Shown in pieces: positions 8,222-17,659 of a stretch of 50,560 nucleotides of DNA (positions are counted from its first letter, which is position 1; every line of letters begins with the position of its first letter). The position numbers and the translations under genes were made by a program. Source of the DNA: Salinivirgaceae bacterium (GTDB taxonomy: Bacteria > Bacteroidota > Bacteroidia > Bacteroidales > SZUA-534); the NCBI GenBank assembly GCA_016284875.1, contig JAEEPS010000015.1, forward strand, positions 1-50,560. Reading direction: 5' to 3'. Below the pieces are notes generated by a model. It ran no database searches and had not been told where the DNA came from. It saw only the letters and a list, made by a program, of their open reading frames with translations.

Positions 8222-10225
8222 ATGAAAAAACTTCATTTCATTCTTGGCGGAATAGCAACAATGGCCGCCATCGGCATTCTCACACTTGCAAGTTGCAGCC
8301 GAAACGACGTTATTGAATCACCCGAATCGATGGGATGTTTGAATCTTGAACCGGGCAACCTGAAAGCCACACGGGTGGCGACAACCGATACCGCCACAAC
8401 CATCTGGTTCAAAATGAATTTCCCGGCTCGTGTGGGATTTCGGTATTCATCTCAAAGTTACTTGAAAGACGAAGTTGGCAAGCGTTACCCACTGCGTTCG
8501 GCTGAAGGAATCAAACTCGACGATTGGATTCAATTATCTGATTCTAATGCACTTGAGTTCAAAATGAATTTTGAGCCGCTTTCGCGGAAAGTGCAGATGT
8601 TCGATTTCATAGAGGGCGATAATAAGCGCGCGTTCAAACTGCTCGGCATTCACGACAAAAATATTGAACAGAACACGCCAACCTTCGAGCAACTTGCAGC
8701 CGCCAATCCGTACACTGCGCCCGACGACTGGTTCACAACCGACACCATCACCATCCGCGGGCGAATTGAAGGCTACAATGCCGAAGATTTCGGGCTCACA
8801 TCGTTGCAATGTTATTTCTATGATGTTATAGAGAAAAACAAAAGCGTGGTAACTGGATTTGAAATTGCAGCCGACGGCTCATTTGAAAACCGGTTCCGGG
8901 TGCATCATCCCGTTAGGCAGACGCTATGGTCGCCCAACAATACAAATGACGATTTTGACCAAATTGTATTTTATGCCTGCCCGGGCGAAACAATCGATAT
9001 CACCGTACGCAAAAACCAGTACGGCAAATACGAGTGCTTCTACAACAACGGTAGCAGCAAACAAGTCGAACGCTGGCTGAAAGCAGATTTGATTCCTGCC
9101 TACTGGGGAACTCAATTATATACGTTCAGAGGCAATTTTGAAGAAGAGATAAAACTGGCTGAAAAATGTTGGAACGATTTGGTGTTCCGCCTTGCGATTA
9201 TTGGCCGCCGCAATCACTTCACACCAATGGAAATGCAATTGGCTCTAGCCGAAATTCAAGCAGAAATTGTCAGTGATTTTATGAGTTACGCATTAACACG
9301 CGACAATGCACTGATGAAACCGACAAATGGTGTGTTCCTTTTTAAACAGGACGATTTGACCAGCAGCATCACCGACACCTCGGAGTATAATTCATTACGC
9401 AATTTCAAGAATTTCAAGTTGTTGCAAAGTGTTGATTTTGATAATCCGCTGATGATGGCATCGGATCGTTATTCGAGTGCGCAGAACTACATTGAATTTT
9501 CGAAACCGGTTATGAATGTACGAACTAATTTTTGGTCAAATTGGTCAGAAGGGACAACTTACAAAGATTATTTAGACACCACTTATGCCGCGTATCGCGA
9601 ACTGATGGGCTGCGACCATAACAACCTGATGGCACAAATTTGTGTCTTAAGGGATTTGTATAGTTCAAGTGGAATGAATCGTGAGGGAATGGAAATGAAT
9701 CTTCCATATTTCGCTAATCCAACTATCCGCGATAAGGCGGAACTCTACATTGCCAGCCAGTTTGCCAAAACCGAACCCGCATCGGCGCTGCCAGCATCTA
9801 ACTCTGCGGCAAATTTCATCCGCTCATTCAACACTCGCTATCCGGGTCGGTTCCTGCTTTTCGATTTTTGGGGAATAGGGTGCGGACCGTGCCGTGGTGC
9901 AATTCAAGCCAGCAAGCAGCAACGTGCCGAAATCGCCAAACGTACCGATGTAAAACTCATTTTTGTTGCCGAAGAATCGGTGCCCGGCGGCAGCGAAGAC
10001 TATAAAAACTATGTGAAAGAGTGGCTCGATGGTGAAGAAGCAGTCTGCGTGTCGCACAATGAATTTGTGCGCTTGCAGGAATTGCTTCAATTCAGCGGTA
10101 TTCCGCACTACGAGACCATCACCCCCGATGGCCGCCGCGTGCGCGAAGACCTGAAACTTGAAGGCCGTCCGCTGAACATCAACGATGAAAGGATGAACCG
10201 ATTGCGCGAGAGTTTGGAAAACTGA
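8222..10225 (+). CDS. Thioredoxin-fold (TlpA-like) lipoprotein
   Basis: A 667-residue protein with a lipoprotein signal (lipobox LASC, Cys25), a long N-terminal region of about 500 residues without motifs I recognise, and a C-terminal thioredoxin-fold domain. The active site is visible as GCGPCRG with Cys554 and Cys557 in the context LLFDFWGIGCGPC; the cis-Pro region is FSGIPHYETI. Such Bacteroidetes proteins are attached to the envelope and act as thiol-disulfide reductases or isomerases in the periplasm. It has its own promoter and a terminator, and is divergent from the ECF sigma operon, which may regulate it (inference). Confidence 0.85.
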   Translation: MKKLHFILGGIATMAAIGILTLASCSRNDVIESPESMGCLNLEPGNLKATRVATTDTATTIWFKMNFPARVGFRYSSQSYLKDEVGKRYPLRSAEGIKLDDWIQLSDSNALEFKMNFEPLSRKVQMFDFIEGDNKRAFKLLGIHDKNIEQNTPTFEQLAAANPYTAPDDWFTTDTITIRGRIEGYNAEDFGLTSLQCYFYDVIEKNKSVVTGFEIAADGSFENRFRVHHPVRQTLWSPNNTNDDFDQIVFYACPGETIDITVRKNQYGKYECFYNNGSSKQVERWLKADLIPAYWGTQLYTFRGNFEEEIKLAEKCWNDLVFRLAIIGRRNHFTPMEMQLALAEIQAEIVSDFMSYALTRDNALMKPTNGVFLFKQDDLTSSITDTSEYNSLRNFKNFKLLQSVDFDNPLMMASDRYSSAQNYIEFSKPVMNVRTNFWSNWSEGTTYKDYLDTTYAAYRELMGCDHNNLMAQICVLRDLYSSSGMNREGMEMNLPYFANPTIRDKAELYIASQFAKTEPASALPASNSAANFIRSFNTRYPGRFLLFDFWGIGCGPCRGAIQASKQQRAEIAKRTDVKLIFVAEESVPGGSEDYKNYVKEWLDGEEAVCVSHNEFVRLQELLQFSGIPHYETITPDGRRVREDLKLEGRPLNINDERMNRLRESLEN

Positions 10226-10256
10226 TAAGCAGCAACCCTCTTGAAATTCAATAAAA

Positions 10257-10294
10257 AAACCACGGAAGGAATAATCCTTTCCGTGGTTTGTTTT
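10257..10294. terminator. Bidirectional intrinsic terminator
   Basis: An 11-bp stem AAACCACGGAA/TTCCGTGGTTT with an inner GGA/TCC extension, A-run on the left and T-run on the right. It separates the convergent thioredoxin-fold and GH3 genes. Confidence 0.85.
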
Positions 10295-10312
10295 TAGGCA
10301 GAAATCGAAGTT

Positions 10313-12661
10313 TTACTCCACCATCGCCTCCGACAAATAATTCTCTCTCAACTTTTTAACCACAGTTTTGCCCTTCAGTGTCACGTTCTCCTGCAAGCGG
10401 ATGTCAGTTGACGATGCGCCAACCTTTACCGTAAACGTGTCTGGAGCGATGTTCCACTGGCGTTGGCCGATGTTGCTGTAGTAGCCGAATTGCTCGGTAT
10501 AGAGTTTCACGCGTATGGTTTTTATTTGGCCAGGTTCGAGCGAAACACGAGCAAAGCCTTGCAACTGAATGGGGCGAATGTTCTGATTGTCAGCCGTTGG
10601 CGAAAGGTAAATCTGTGCAATCTCGTCGGCGGTCATAGAACCAGTGTTCTTCACCTCGAACGACAGATTGACGCACGGCGCACTGGTTGAAACTTCGCCA
10701 TCGATTTGCAGATTGCTGTACTCGAAAGTGCTGTAACTCAATCCGTAACCAAACGGCCACTGAACGCGGCTGTCCGAAGTGACGGAACGGTTGTAGCAAA
10801 TTGGCTCATAAACCTCAACATTGGGGTAACTAACTGATAATTTTGCAGATGGCGATACTCGGCCGTAGAGAATGTCGGCTACGGCATTGCCGCCCTCCTC
10901 GCCTGGGTACCACGCCTGAATAACTGCGGCGCACTTCTCGGCCAATCCCGAAACTACTTGTGCCCGTCCGCCAAAGATTACCAAAACAACAGGTTTACCA
11001 GTTGCAATCAACTCATTCACAAACTCTTCCTGACAGCCTGGCAGGCGCAATCCCTGGCGGTCGCGATTCTCGCCGCAGAGCATCACATTCTCGCCCACAG
11101 CGGCCACAATCACATCGCTTTTGGCAGCCAGACGCAGGGCCTCGGCTTTGTCGGCCTTCTCGCCCGAGTCCACCTTGCGGTGCAGAATCTTATAATCCCA
11201 AGCGCGCTCGTCGCCACCGTTTGACAGTTTGGTTTCAATTGTGTCGGTCCAGTCGCAGCCGCGCGAGTAACTGATTGTCACGCCGTTAGGCTTGCGCGAA
11301 GTCATTCCCTCAAGAAACGGCACCACGTGCGGATGGTCTAAATCGGTCATTATCCTCTTCCAGAAATAGGTCATCGCAGGGAACGAATAGTCGCCGCACA
11401 TTGCCCACATTGAGTTGGCGTTGGGGCCTGTCAACAAAACTTTGAGTTCTGATTTTTCGGCAGACTGTTTCGCGCCAAGCGGAAGAATGCCGTTATTCTC
11501 AAGCAGCACAACCGATTGTGTTGCAATCTGATACGACAGTTGTCGTTCTTCGGGTGTGTCGAGTTCGATGTTGTCGGTCGTGCAGAGATAAGGTTTCTCG
11601 TCGAGCAGACCTGCGCGCAGTTTGTGGCGCAGAACGTCCTTCACAGCGCGTTCAAACGCTTCGGGCTGAACCAATCCGCTGTCGATGGCCTGTTGCAGAT
11701 ACTGATAGTTGACACCATGTGGAAAATCGACATCACAGCCACCGTTGATGGCCGCCGCAGCCTTATGCATAGCGTCGGGTTGATTGGGAATTTGGTCGAT
11801 GGCAGTGTAGTCGCTCACAACCATTCCGTCAAATCCGATGTAATCGCGCAGAATATCGATAAGTATCTCGCTGTTTTCCACGCAGTTGGTTCCGTGAACG
11901 GCGTGATAGCCAGGCATCACAACATGGCTTCCGGCAAGACGAATCATCGCCTCGTGCGGCAACAGAATTTCTTCCATTAGCTCCTTCTCATCGGCATCGC
12001 CACCGCCGCCGTAGCCAAGATAGTGCTTCGAGCAAGTGCCAACACCTTTCTTCAAGTCGCCCTGCTGAAGTCCGCGGACAAAGGCAACGCCCATTGCCGC
12101 CGACAGGTAGCCATCTTCGCCATACGACTCCTCAAGCCGGTTGAACGAAGGCGTGCGGCACACATCCACCATCGGCGAAAGCGACAGCACACCTCCCATT
12201 TTGCGCATTGCGATGCCAGTCTGCAGCGTTTTGAGTTCAGCAAGTTCGGTATTGAACGAGCAAGCCTGCCCAATCTGCTGCGGATAGATGGTCGCGCCGC
12301 GCGTGTTGACACCCGTCAGCACCTCCTCGTGGTAAAGTGCCGGAATGCCGTTGGGTGTGCTCGTCATCAGCCAATTCTGAACAGCGGCCACACGGTCACG
12401 CAACACGTTGGGGTCCGTCGGTTTCTGGCTGGCGTACTGCGAGAAATGGCCGATTCCGTAAGGTATCATCTGGCGGCAGCGAGCCGTGTCGAGTTGGCCC
12501 TGCTCGTTGAAAAGCGTGTCCATATACATACTTTTCAGCTGTGCAATGCGCTCCTGCTGCGACATTCGGTTGTAGAGTGCGTCAATCTGCTGCTCCTCGA
12601 TGTTGGTGGTTGTACAACCGGCAAAAACAGCGGCTATGCACAAAAGTTTGAGTGGTTTCAT
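10313..12661 (-). CDS. Glycoside hydrolase family 3 lipoprotein (beta-glucosidase/xylosidase-like)
   Basis: A 782-residue GH3 enzyme with a lipoprotein signal (lipobox FAGC, Cys16), so probably held on the periplasmic face or outer membrane. The (beta/alpha)8 domain includes FNRLEESYGEDGYL and CSKHYLGYG, and the nucleophile Asp is in GMVVSDYTAID (about residue 283). The second alpha/beta domain (ILPLG..., GENRDRQGLRLPG) and the C-terminal fibronectin-like domain (FGYGLSYSTFEYSNL onward) are complete. The family hydrolyses terminal beta-linked glucose or xylose; the exact sugar is not decidable. Start at ATG 12661, because it gives the lipoprotein signal directly. It lies 36 bp after the AT-rich orphan gene. 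Confidence 0.92.
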   Translation of the reverse strand: MKPLKLLCIAAVFAGCTTTNIEEQQIDALYNRMSQQERIAQLKSMYMDTLFNEQGQLDTARCRQMIPYGIGHFSQYASQKPTDPNVLRDRVAAVQNWLMTSTPNGIPALYHEEVLTGVNTRGATIYPQQIGQACSFNTELAELKTLQTGIAMRKMGGVLSLSPMVDVCRTPSFNRLEESYGEDGYLSAAMGVAFVRGLQQGDLKKGVGTCSKHYLGYGGGGDADEKELMEEILLPHEAMIRLAGSHVVMPGYHAVHGTNCVENSEILIDILRDYIGFDGMVVSDYTAIDQIPNQPDAMHKAAAAINGGCDVDFPHGVNYQYLQQAIDSGLVQPEAFERAVKDVLRHKLRAGLLDEKPYLCTTDNIELDTPEERQLSYQIATQSVVLLENNGILPLGAKQSAEKSELKVLLTGPNANSMWAMCGDYSFPAMTYFWKRIMTDLDHPHVVPFLEGMTSRKPNGVTISYSRGCDWTDTIETKLSNGGDERAWDYKILHRKVDSGEKADKAEALRLAAKSDVIVAAVGENVMLCGENRDRQGLRLPGCQEEFVNELIATGKPVVLVIFGGRAQVVSGLAEKCAAVIQAWYPGEEGGNAVADILYGRVSPSAKLSVSYPNVEVYEPICYNRSVTSDSRVQWPFGYGLSYSTFEYSNLQIDGEVSTSAPCVNLSFEVKNTGSMTADEIAQIYLSPTADNQNIRPIQLQGFARVSLEPGQIKTIRVKLYTEQFGYYSNIGQRQWNIAPDTFTVKVGASSTDIRLQENVTLKGKTVVKKLRENYLSEAMVE

Positions 12662-12697
12662 TCGATTATATCGTAATATTTTTAACACGTTTACTTA

Positions 12698-13489
12698 TCA
12701 CTTCAATTCAGGATTAATCGCAGTTACTATACGTATATATCCATTATCGGCAAATGAATTAGGATTAATACTTTGCGCTCGAGGACGATGCTCATTTATA
12801 TTCCGTTTTCGAAGAATGAAACGATTCTTGTATTCATTTTGGAAATCTATTCCTAACAACTTTTCCCAATCTGGCTCACTACGCATTACGACAAATAAAG
12901 GTCCATCAGGCAGTTTAAGTAAGTAATTTATAAGTTTTTTGGTATATTGTTGTGTTTCCAAGTTGATTATTACTTTATTACATCTAATAGACGCATATGG
13001 CATTAGTTGTATAAGTGCTATCCTACTAAAAAACTCGGTTTCAACAATTTTTGTGTCCTCTAAAAGATGTGCCAATTTCTTATACCAATACCACTCGCCT
13101 AACAACTGAAAACCTTGATAAACATTATTATTTTCCTTGTTGGGAAAAAATGAACTTACATTATGAACCATATGATTATGCCATTCTTCATAGAGTTGAG
13201 TACGCAGGTCTTTAACCTGCTCTAATAGCAATGCTGCATCTTTATTGTTATGCTCTACAAAACCAGGATTCAGACTTAAAAAAATAACTTTTGAACTAAA
13301 AGGATTGCCTTGAAATGGTCCTGGCGGAGTATGAATTTCAAAACGACAATCCAAAGGTCGGTTCTGATTATAATCATCCACAATTTTTCTATCAATAGGA
13401 TGAATCATATTCATTTTTTCATCATACAAACGCGCCGCATATGGATATTGTAGCCAAGGATTTTGATTTTTCAGTTCTTTTTCTGTCAT
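12698..13489 (-). CDS. AT-rich orphan protein, possibly uracil-DNA-glycosylase-like fold
   Basis: A soluble protein of 263 residues. The centre has VIFLSLNPGF followed later by IALIQLMPYAS; a hydrophobic strand ending in an NPG turn and a second strand ending in a Pro-Tyr turn are reminiscent of the uracil-DNA-glycosylase superfamily, but the similarity is weak and I do not claim activity. The gene is clearly richer in A+T than the GH3, helicase and Kdo-transferase genes around it, which points to transfer. ATG 13489 (MTEKELKNQ) is preferred over a start 21 codons upstream, which lies in very AT-rich sequence. Confidence 0.65.
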   Translation of the reverse strand: MTEKELKNQNPWLQYPYAARLYDEKMNMIHPIDRKIVDDYNQNRPLDCRFEIHTPPGPFQGNPFSSKVIFLSLNPGFVEHNNKDAALLLEQVKDLRTQLYEEWHNHMVHNVSSFFPNKENNNVYQGFQLLGEWYWYKKLAHLLEDTKIVETEFFSRIALIQLMPYASIRCNKVIINLETQQYTKKLINYLLKLPDGPLFVVMRSEPDWEKLLGIDFQNEYKNRFILRKRNINEHRPRAQSINPNSFADNGYIRIVTAINPELK

Positions 13490-13661
13490 AAGTTTCACAC
13501 TTATTGTGTTTGATAAAGTATTGTGTTCAAATCCAATATTGATGTTCAACAATTATACAAATAAAACACAAATTTTGGCTGTCCAAAAAGTGTGTACAAA
13601 AAAAGAGACATGCAGCGATTTTCAAAAACGCATTGCGCCACATTCATTTAATAACGGTATT

Positions 13662-14945
13662 TTACGCTTTCGGTGCTCCTCCCTGCGGCTTGCCTCCGCC
13701 ATTGTTGTTACGGCGGTTGCCGTGGCCGTTGTTGCGTCCGCCGCGATTGTTACGGCCTCCACGATGGAAATGGCGGTGCGACTTGCGCTCAACGGGTGCG
13801 GGCTTGTACTCGGGAGCAGCACCCAGGCCTTCTGGCATAGCTGGCTTCTCAATCTCGTAGCCAATCAGTTTCTCGATTTTGGCAAAGCGCAGCACATCCT
13901 TCGGGTTGATGAGCGTGATGGCCTCGCCTGTCGATTTGGCGCGGGCGGTGCGGCCAACGCGGTGCACGTAATCTTCAGGATCACGCGGCACATCGTAGTT
14001 GATTACCAAACCGATATTGTCGATATCGATGCCTCGCGAAACGATGTCGGTAGCCACAAGAACGGAGAATTTGCGATTGCGGAAATCGAGCATCACAGCC
14101 TCGCGGTCGCACTGCTCAAGGTCGCTGTGGATGGCACGCGCGGCAATTTTTGCACGACGAAGGTCCTGCACAAGCGTTTTCACGGTGCTCTTTGTCGATG
14201 CAAAGACGATGACGCTGTCTAAATCTTTGCTTTTCAGTATGGTTTCAATCAGTTTGTTCTTCTGCTCATCGTAAGCCATATAGGCGGTCTGCTTCACACC
14301 TTCGGCCGGCTTTGAGATTGCGATGCTTATCTCGACAGGATTCGTCAGAATTGCGTTGGCCAACTGCCTGATTTTGGGTGGCATAGTGGCCGAAAACATC
14401 AGCGTTTGGCGCTGTTTTGGCAGATAGGTGATTATGCGTTTAATGTCGTCGACAAAGCCCATATCGAGCATTTTGTCGGCTTCGTCAAGTATCAGATATT
14501 CAAGGCTATCGAGCCTTACATAGCCAAGATTCAGATGTGAAAGCAGACGTCCTGGCGAAGCAATGAGCACGTTGGCGCCACTCTCGATGGCCGAGCGCTG
14601 CTGGTCCCAAACACCACTGTCGCTGCCACCGTAGATGCCCACCGACTCAACGCCGCAGAAGTAAGAGAACCCTTGAAACTGCTGGTCGATTTGCATCACC
14701 AACTCGCGTGTCGGCGCAAGAATCAGGGCTTTGATTTTCTGCTCGTGGCGGGTTGTCAGATGGTGCAGAAGCGGCAGAATGTAAGCCGCCGTCTTGCCCG
14801 TTCCTGTCTGAGCACAGGCAATCATATCGCGTTTGGCAAGAGCCTGCGGAATAACCTGCTCCTGCACGGGCGTTGTCTCTTCAAAACCCATCGCATCGAT
14901 GCCTTCAAAAACCTCGGGATTGAGATGTAAATCAGCGAATTTCAT
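13662..14945 (-). CDS. DEAD-box RNA helicase (RhlE/CsdA type)
   Basis: A 427-residue ATP-dependent RNA helicase. All core motifs are visible: Q motif (GFEETTPVQEQVIP), motif I AQTGTGKT, PTREL, DEAD in LILDEADKMLDMGF, SAT in MFSATMPP, then RGIDIDNIG and HRVGRTARA. After the second RecA domain (ending about residue 365) comes a basic tail rich in Arg, Gly and Asn (NRRNNNGGG-type), typical of RhlE-like proteins and suited to RNA binding. Likely roles are ribosome assembly and RNA turnover, especially in the cold. The gene follows the Kdo-transferase gene on the same strand after a 60-bp AT-rich repeat spacer. Confidence 0.95.
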   Translation of the reverse strand: MKFADLHLNPEVFEGIDAMGFEETTPVQEQVIPQALAKRDMIACAQTGTGKTAAYILPLLHHLTTRHEQKIKALILAPTRELVMQIDQQFQGFSYFCGVESVGIYGGSDSGVWDQQRSAIESGANVLIASPGRLLSHLNLGYVRLDSLEYLILDEADKMLDMGFVDDIKRIITYLPKQRQTLMFSATMPPKIRQLANAILTNPVEISIAISKPAEGVKQTAYMAYDEQKNKLIETILKSKDLDSVIVFASTKSTVKTLVQDLRRAKIAARAIHSDLEQCDREAVMLDFRNRKFSVLVATDIVSRGIDIDNIGLVINYDVPRDPEDYVHRVGRTARAKSTGEAITLINPKDVLRFAKIEKLIGYEIEKPAMPEGLGAAPEYKPAPVERKSHRHFHRGGRNNRGGRNNGHGNRRNNNGGGKPQGGAPKA

Positions 14946-15005
14946 TTATAAGTTCTAAGTTTTTGAGTTCAAAGTTTAAAGTTTAACAAGTTGAAATTCT
15001 TTAAG

Positions 15006-16244
15006 TTACTCTTTAAACTTTATCTCCTTCATTATCAACTGCGTTCCGCCACGCATTTCGTCAACGTATGCCGATGCCTTCTGTCCTGCCCGCTTGCAAT
15101 CGTCGGGATTGGCGAAATAGTGGTCGAAAGCCCTTGCAAGTTGCTCATAATCAGATATGCTGATTGCAGCGCCACGCTCAATGAGCTGGCAAGCCTCGCG
15201 GAACTTATGATATTTTGGTCCGAAAACCACTGGCACACTGTAAGTTGCAGCCTCGAGCGTATTGTGAATTCCTTTGCCGAATCCGCCGCCGATATATGAC
15301 AACTGACCATAGCGATAGAGTGCTGAAAGCAAACCTATACAATTTATTATCAGCACTTTCGCACCGTCAACTTTCGATTCGTCGGCTTGAGCGTCGGTGT
15401 AGCGGACAACTTTGCCCGTGCACGAACTCTCGACACGGCTGACGTTGGCTTCTGTGGTCTCGTGTGGTGCAATTATCATCTTGATATCGTGCTCGTTAGC
15501 ATATTTGCAGAGCAGTTCTTCATCACCGCTCCATGTGCTGCCTGCCACCAAAACCTTATCGGCTCCAGCCACAAAACGCTCGATAATCGGCTGTGGCTTG
15601 GCCTGTTGTACAAGGTCGTAAACGCGGTCGAAACGAGTGTCGCCGCCAACCTGAACATTGGTGATTCCTATGCCGGCAAGCAGTTGTTTCGAGTTTTCGT
15701 CTTGAACGAACAACAAAGTGAAGAATTTCAATAGGTTGCGATACCAACCGCCATACCATTTGAAGAATGTCTGCTGCGGACGGAAAATCGATGAGAAAAC
15801 ATAAGTCGGAACACCGGCTTTATGCAACTGATTCAGATAGTTATACCAAAAATCGTACTTGATGAACAATGCGGCTTTCGGCTTGACAATCTGCATAAAA
15901 CGCTTTGCATTGCGCCTTGTATCGGCCGGAAGGTAAAAGACATAATCGGCACCCGTGTAGTTCTTGCGCACCTCGTAACCCGACGGCGAGAAGAACGTGA
16001 GCAGAACGGCATATTCGGGGTGCTTGGCCTTAAATGCCTCAATGACAGGCCTTCCCTGCTCAAACTCACCCAACGACGACGAGTGAAACCATACAACCGG
16101 CTTGCTGCCATCAATTTTTGCGGCCATCTGCTCAAGCAAACCCTTGCGGCCGCGAATCCAAAACCGCGCCTTCTCGTTGAACGGCGAAACCACGCGGATT
16201 AAAAATGTGTAAACCCTGATACTCAGGTTATATATGAATGTCAT
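15006..16244 (-). CDS. waaA: 3-deoxy-D-manno-octulosonic acid (Kdo) transferase
   Basis: A 412-residue GT30 glycosyltransferase that adds Kdo from CMP-Kdo to lipid A precursor at the inner membrane. Visible features are the N-terminal hydrophobic segment (YNLSIRVYTFLIRVVSPF), the acceptor-site HSSSLGEFEQGRP segment with its Glu, FIKYDFWYNYL, and the C-terminal nucleotide-binding domain (SYIGGGFGKGIHNTLEAATYSVPVVFGP, split here as GGGFGKGIHN and EAATYSVPVVFGP). Its length matches the family. ATG 16244 is chosen: the region upstream carries the promoter element, and the family N-terminus begins here. It shows that the organism makes LPS. Confidence 0.95.
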   Translation of the reverse strand: MTFIYNLSIRVYTFLIRVVSPFNEKARFWIRGRKGLLEQMAAKIDGSKPVVWFHSSSLGEFEQGRPVIEAFKAKHPEYAVLLTFFSPSGYEVRKNYTGADYVFYLPADTRRNAKRFMQIVKPKAALFIKYDFWYNYLNQLHKAGVPTYVFSSIFRPQQTFFKWYGGWYRNLLKFFTLLFVQDENSKQLLAGIGITNVQVGGDTRFDRVYDLVQQAKPQPIIERFVAGADKVLVAGSTWSGDEELLCKYANEHDIKMIIAPHETTEANVSRVESSCTGKVVRYTDAQADESKVDGAKVLIINCIGLLSALYRYGQLSYIGGGFGKGIHNTLEAATYSVPVVFGPKYHKFREACQLIERGAAISISDYEQLARAFDHYFANPDDCKRAGQKASAYVDEMRGGTQLIMKEIKFKE

Positions 16245-16263
16245 TTCGCGAAATTTTGCAGTG

Positions 16264-16271
16264 CAAATATA
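16264..16271 (-). promoter_or_regulatory. -7 element (TATATTTG) of waaA
   Basis: TATATTTG on the minus strand, 19 bp before the waaA ATG; perfect match to TAnnTTTG but no TTG at the expected -33 position. Confidence 0.5.
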
Positions 16272-16424
16272 TTGCAGCATATCGTGAAAAACACCCCTCA
16301 ACGGCCGTTTTTGCCCAAAACTTATCAACCTGCTTGTGTGCAAGGAGAAAATCGTTTGGGAGCGGTCAGTTCAACTAAAATATTCTTGATGCGCCGCCAG
16401 CGTGGAAATGACAGCCTCAAATTT

Positions 16425-16664
16425 CTATTCGAACCAGATTTGAAAATCTTCGAAACTCGTCACTCTTTGCAATTTCACATCGGGGAAAGAACTATCCTCT
16501 TTGTACTTAATCACATCCGATGTCGCAAACGAGCGGTCAGATGCAACTTTGATTTTGTAATCAGGGAAACTGTCAACAAATTTCACCTTGATATCGGGAA
16601 ACGAATTGTCCTGCTTGAAAGTGATTTTCTTTCCCTTAAACCGAGATAAATCTTCTTTTCGCAT
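16425..16664 (-). CDS. Small beta-repeat protein (septoil-knot-like pattern)
   Basis: A 79-residue protein made of short alternating strand-turn units: ITFKQDNSFPD, IKVKFVDSFPD, YKIKVASDRSF, DVIKYKEDSSFPD, VKLQRVTSFED, FQIWFE. The unit is 10-13 residues with a recurring S-F-x-D turn. It resembles the repeat layout of small knotted beta-proteins (DUF6150, the 7_1 septoil knot), but I rate this as resemblance only. No signal peptide. It stands alone between waaA and a lipoprotein gene transcribed the other way. Confidence 0.65.
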   Translation of the reverse strand: MRKEDLSRFKGKKITFKQDNSFPDIKVKFVDSFPDYKIKVASDRSFATSDVIKYKEDSSFPDVKLQRVTSFEDFQIWFE

Positions 16665-16756
16665 AGAGTTTAAATTTTTGTGTTTAGCAATGCGAATTTA
16701 ATACAGAACAACCGAGATTGCCAAAATATTTCTGTACAATGTGCTGAAAACAAGTG

Positions 16757-16764
16757 TATATTTG
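16757..16764 (+). promoter_or_regulatory. -7 element (TATATTTG)
   Basis: Perfect TAnnTTTG match 42 bp before the lipoprotein start at 16807. No TTG at the usual -33 distance. Confidence 0.45.
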
Positions 16765-16806
16765 TTCTGTAAAACAAAATTAATTCTAATCATAATTTAC
16801 AAAAAA

Positions 16807-17460
16807 ATGAAAGCACAATTACTTACAATTGTAGCGCTTGCAGCCCTTACGGCATGCTCAAGCAGCGCAAACAAAAACGCCTCTACAACTCCGCCGGAAG
16901 CAGAAGCGGCAAATCCAGTTGAAAATGCCATTAAATTATGGAGCGAAAACGAATCCATCAAAAGTTTCCAAGAAGCAATGGACACAACGTATGCACCTAA
17001 TCAAATGGCATATTACGACATCGATGGCGACGGAACCGCTGAACTTTTCCTGCGCCAATACGTGAAAGAGGACGAAATGACCGGTTTTATCGCCGCATAC
17101 AGTGTTAAAAACGAAGTCAAGGAGATTGCTTTGTCGAACAACTCGTGGGAAACAACTTGGTTGTGTGTTTACAACAATGGCGTGGTTAGAACCGACCGTG
17201 GCTCGGAAGGCGGCATGGATGGTACAACCACATACTTCAAACTGAAAGACAGCGAGTTGGAAAAAATTTACATCCACTACACATCTGAAGATGAAGAGAC
17301 TGGCGAAGTAAGTGAAGAATTCCAGGTTTGCACACCAAATACAAACGCCGGGGGAATTACCAAAGACGAATTTAATACTGCTCTCGGTGCTTGCGTAGGT
17401 GAAAACTCATCCGAAAATATGCTTATTCTCGATGACTTCAAATGGGAAGATATTAAGTAA
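16807..17460 (+). CDS. Lipoprotein, function unknown
   Basis: A 217-residue protein with a lipoprotein signal (lipobox LTAC, Cys17) followed by a Ser/Asn/Thr-rich linker. The mature part contains YYDIDGDGTAELFLR, an acidic DxDxDG loop of the kind that binds calcium in EF-hand-like or VCBS/FG-GAP segments; a single loop does not define a domain. No other motif is recognised. ATG 16807 was chosen over a frame extension that would run through the promoter element. A terminator hairpin follows directly. Confidence 0.8.
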   Translation: MKAQLLTIVALAALTACSSSANKNASTTPPEAEAANPVENAIKLWSENESIKSFQEAMDTTYAPNQMAYYDIDGDGTAELFLRQYVKEDEMTGFIAAYSVKNEVKEIALSNNSWETTWLCVYNNGVVRTDRGSEGGMDGTTTYFKLKDSELEKIYIHYTSEDEETGEVSEEFQVCTPNTNAGGITKDEFNTALGACVGENSSENMLILDDFKWEDIK

Positions 17461-17484
17461 CAATCAAATAACCATTTGATAAAT

Positions 17485-17518
17485 AAAAGGTTGCGGCCGT
17501 CTGGTTGCAACTTTTTTT
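17485..17518 (+). terminator. Intrinsic terminator of the lipoprotein gene
   Basis: Stem AAAAGGTTGC/GCAACTTTTT (one G-T pair) with a 12-nt loop and a T-run, 24 bp after the stop codon. Confidence 0.75.
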
Positions 17519-17610
17519 TATCCGTTAGCATACATAGTTCCGACGATTTTCGCCAATCGGAAAGCCAAACTTTGATTTTCCTTGCCGATGTGGAAATGGC
17601 TGGGAATTGT

Positions 17611-17618
17611 TATATTTG
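17611..17618 (+). promoter_or_regulatory. -7 element (TATATTTG) of WG gene 1
   Basis: Perfect TAnnTTTG match 42 bp before the start. The same element occurs at the same place upstream of WG gene 2 (18699-18706), so both copies kept their promoter. Confidence 0.5.
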
Positions 17619-17659
17619 AGTGACTTTTATTCTGTTTTCACGTTTAAAACCGACGAACT

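Noticed and set aside
16245..16343. Upstream extension of waaA to an ATG at 16343
   Set aside because: It spans the TATATTTG promoter element and adds 33 residues not typical of the family.
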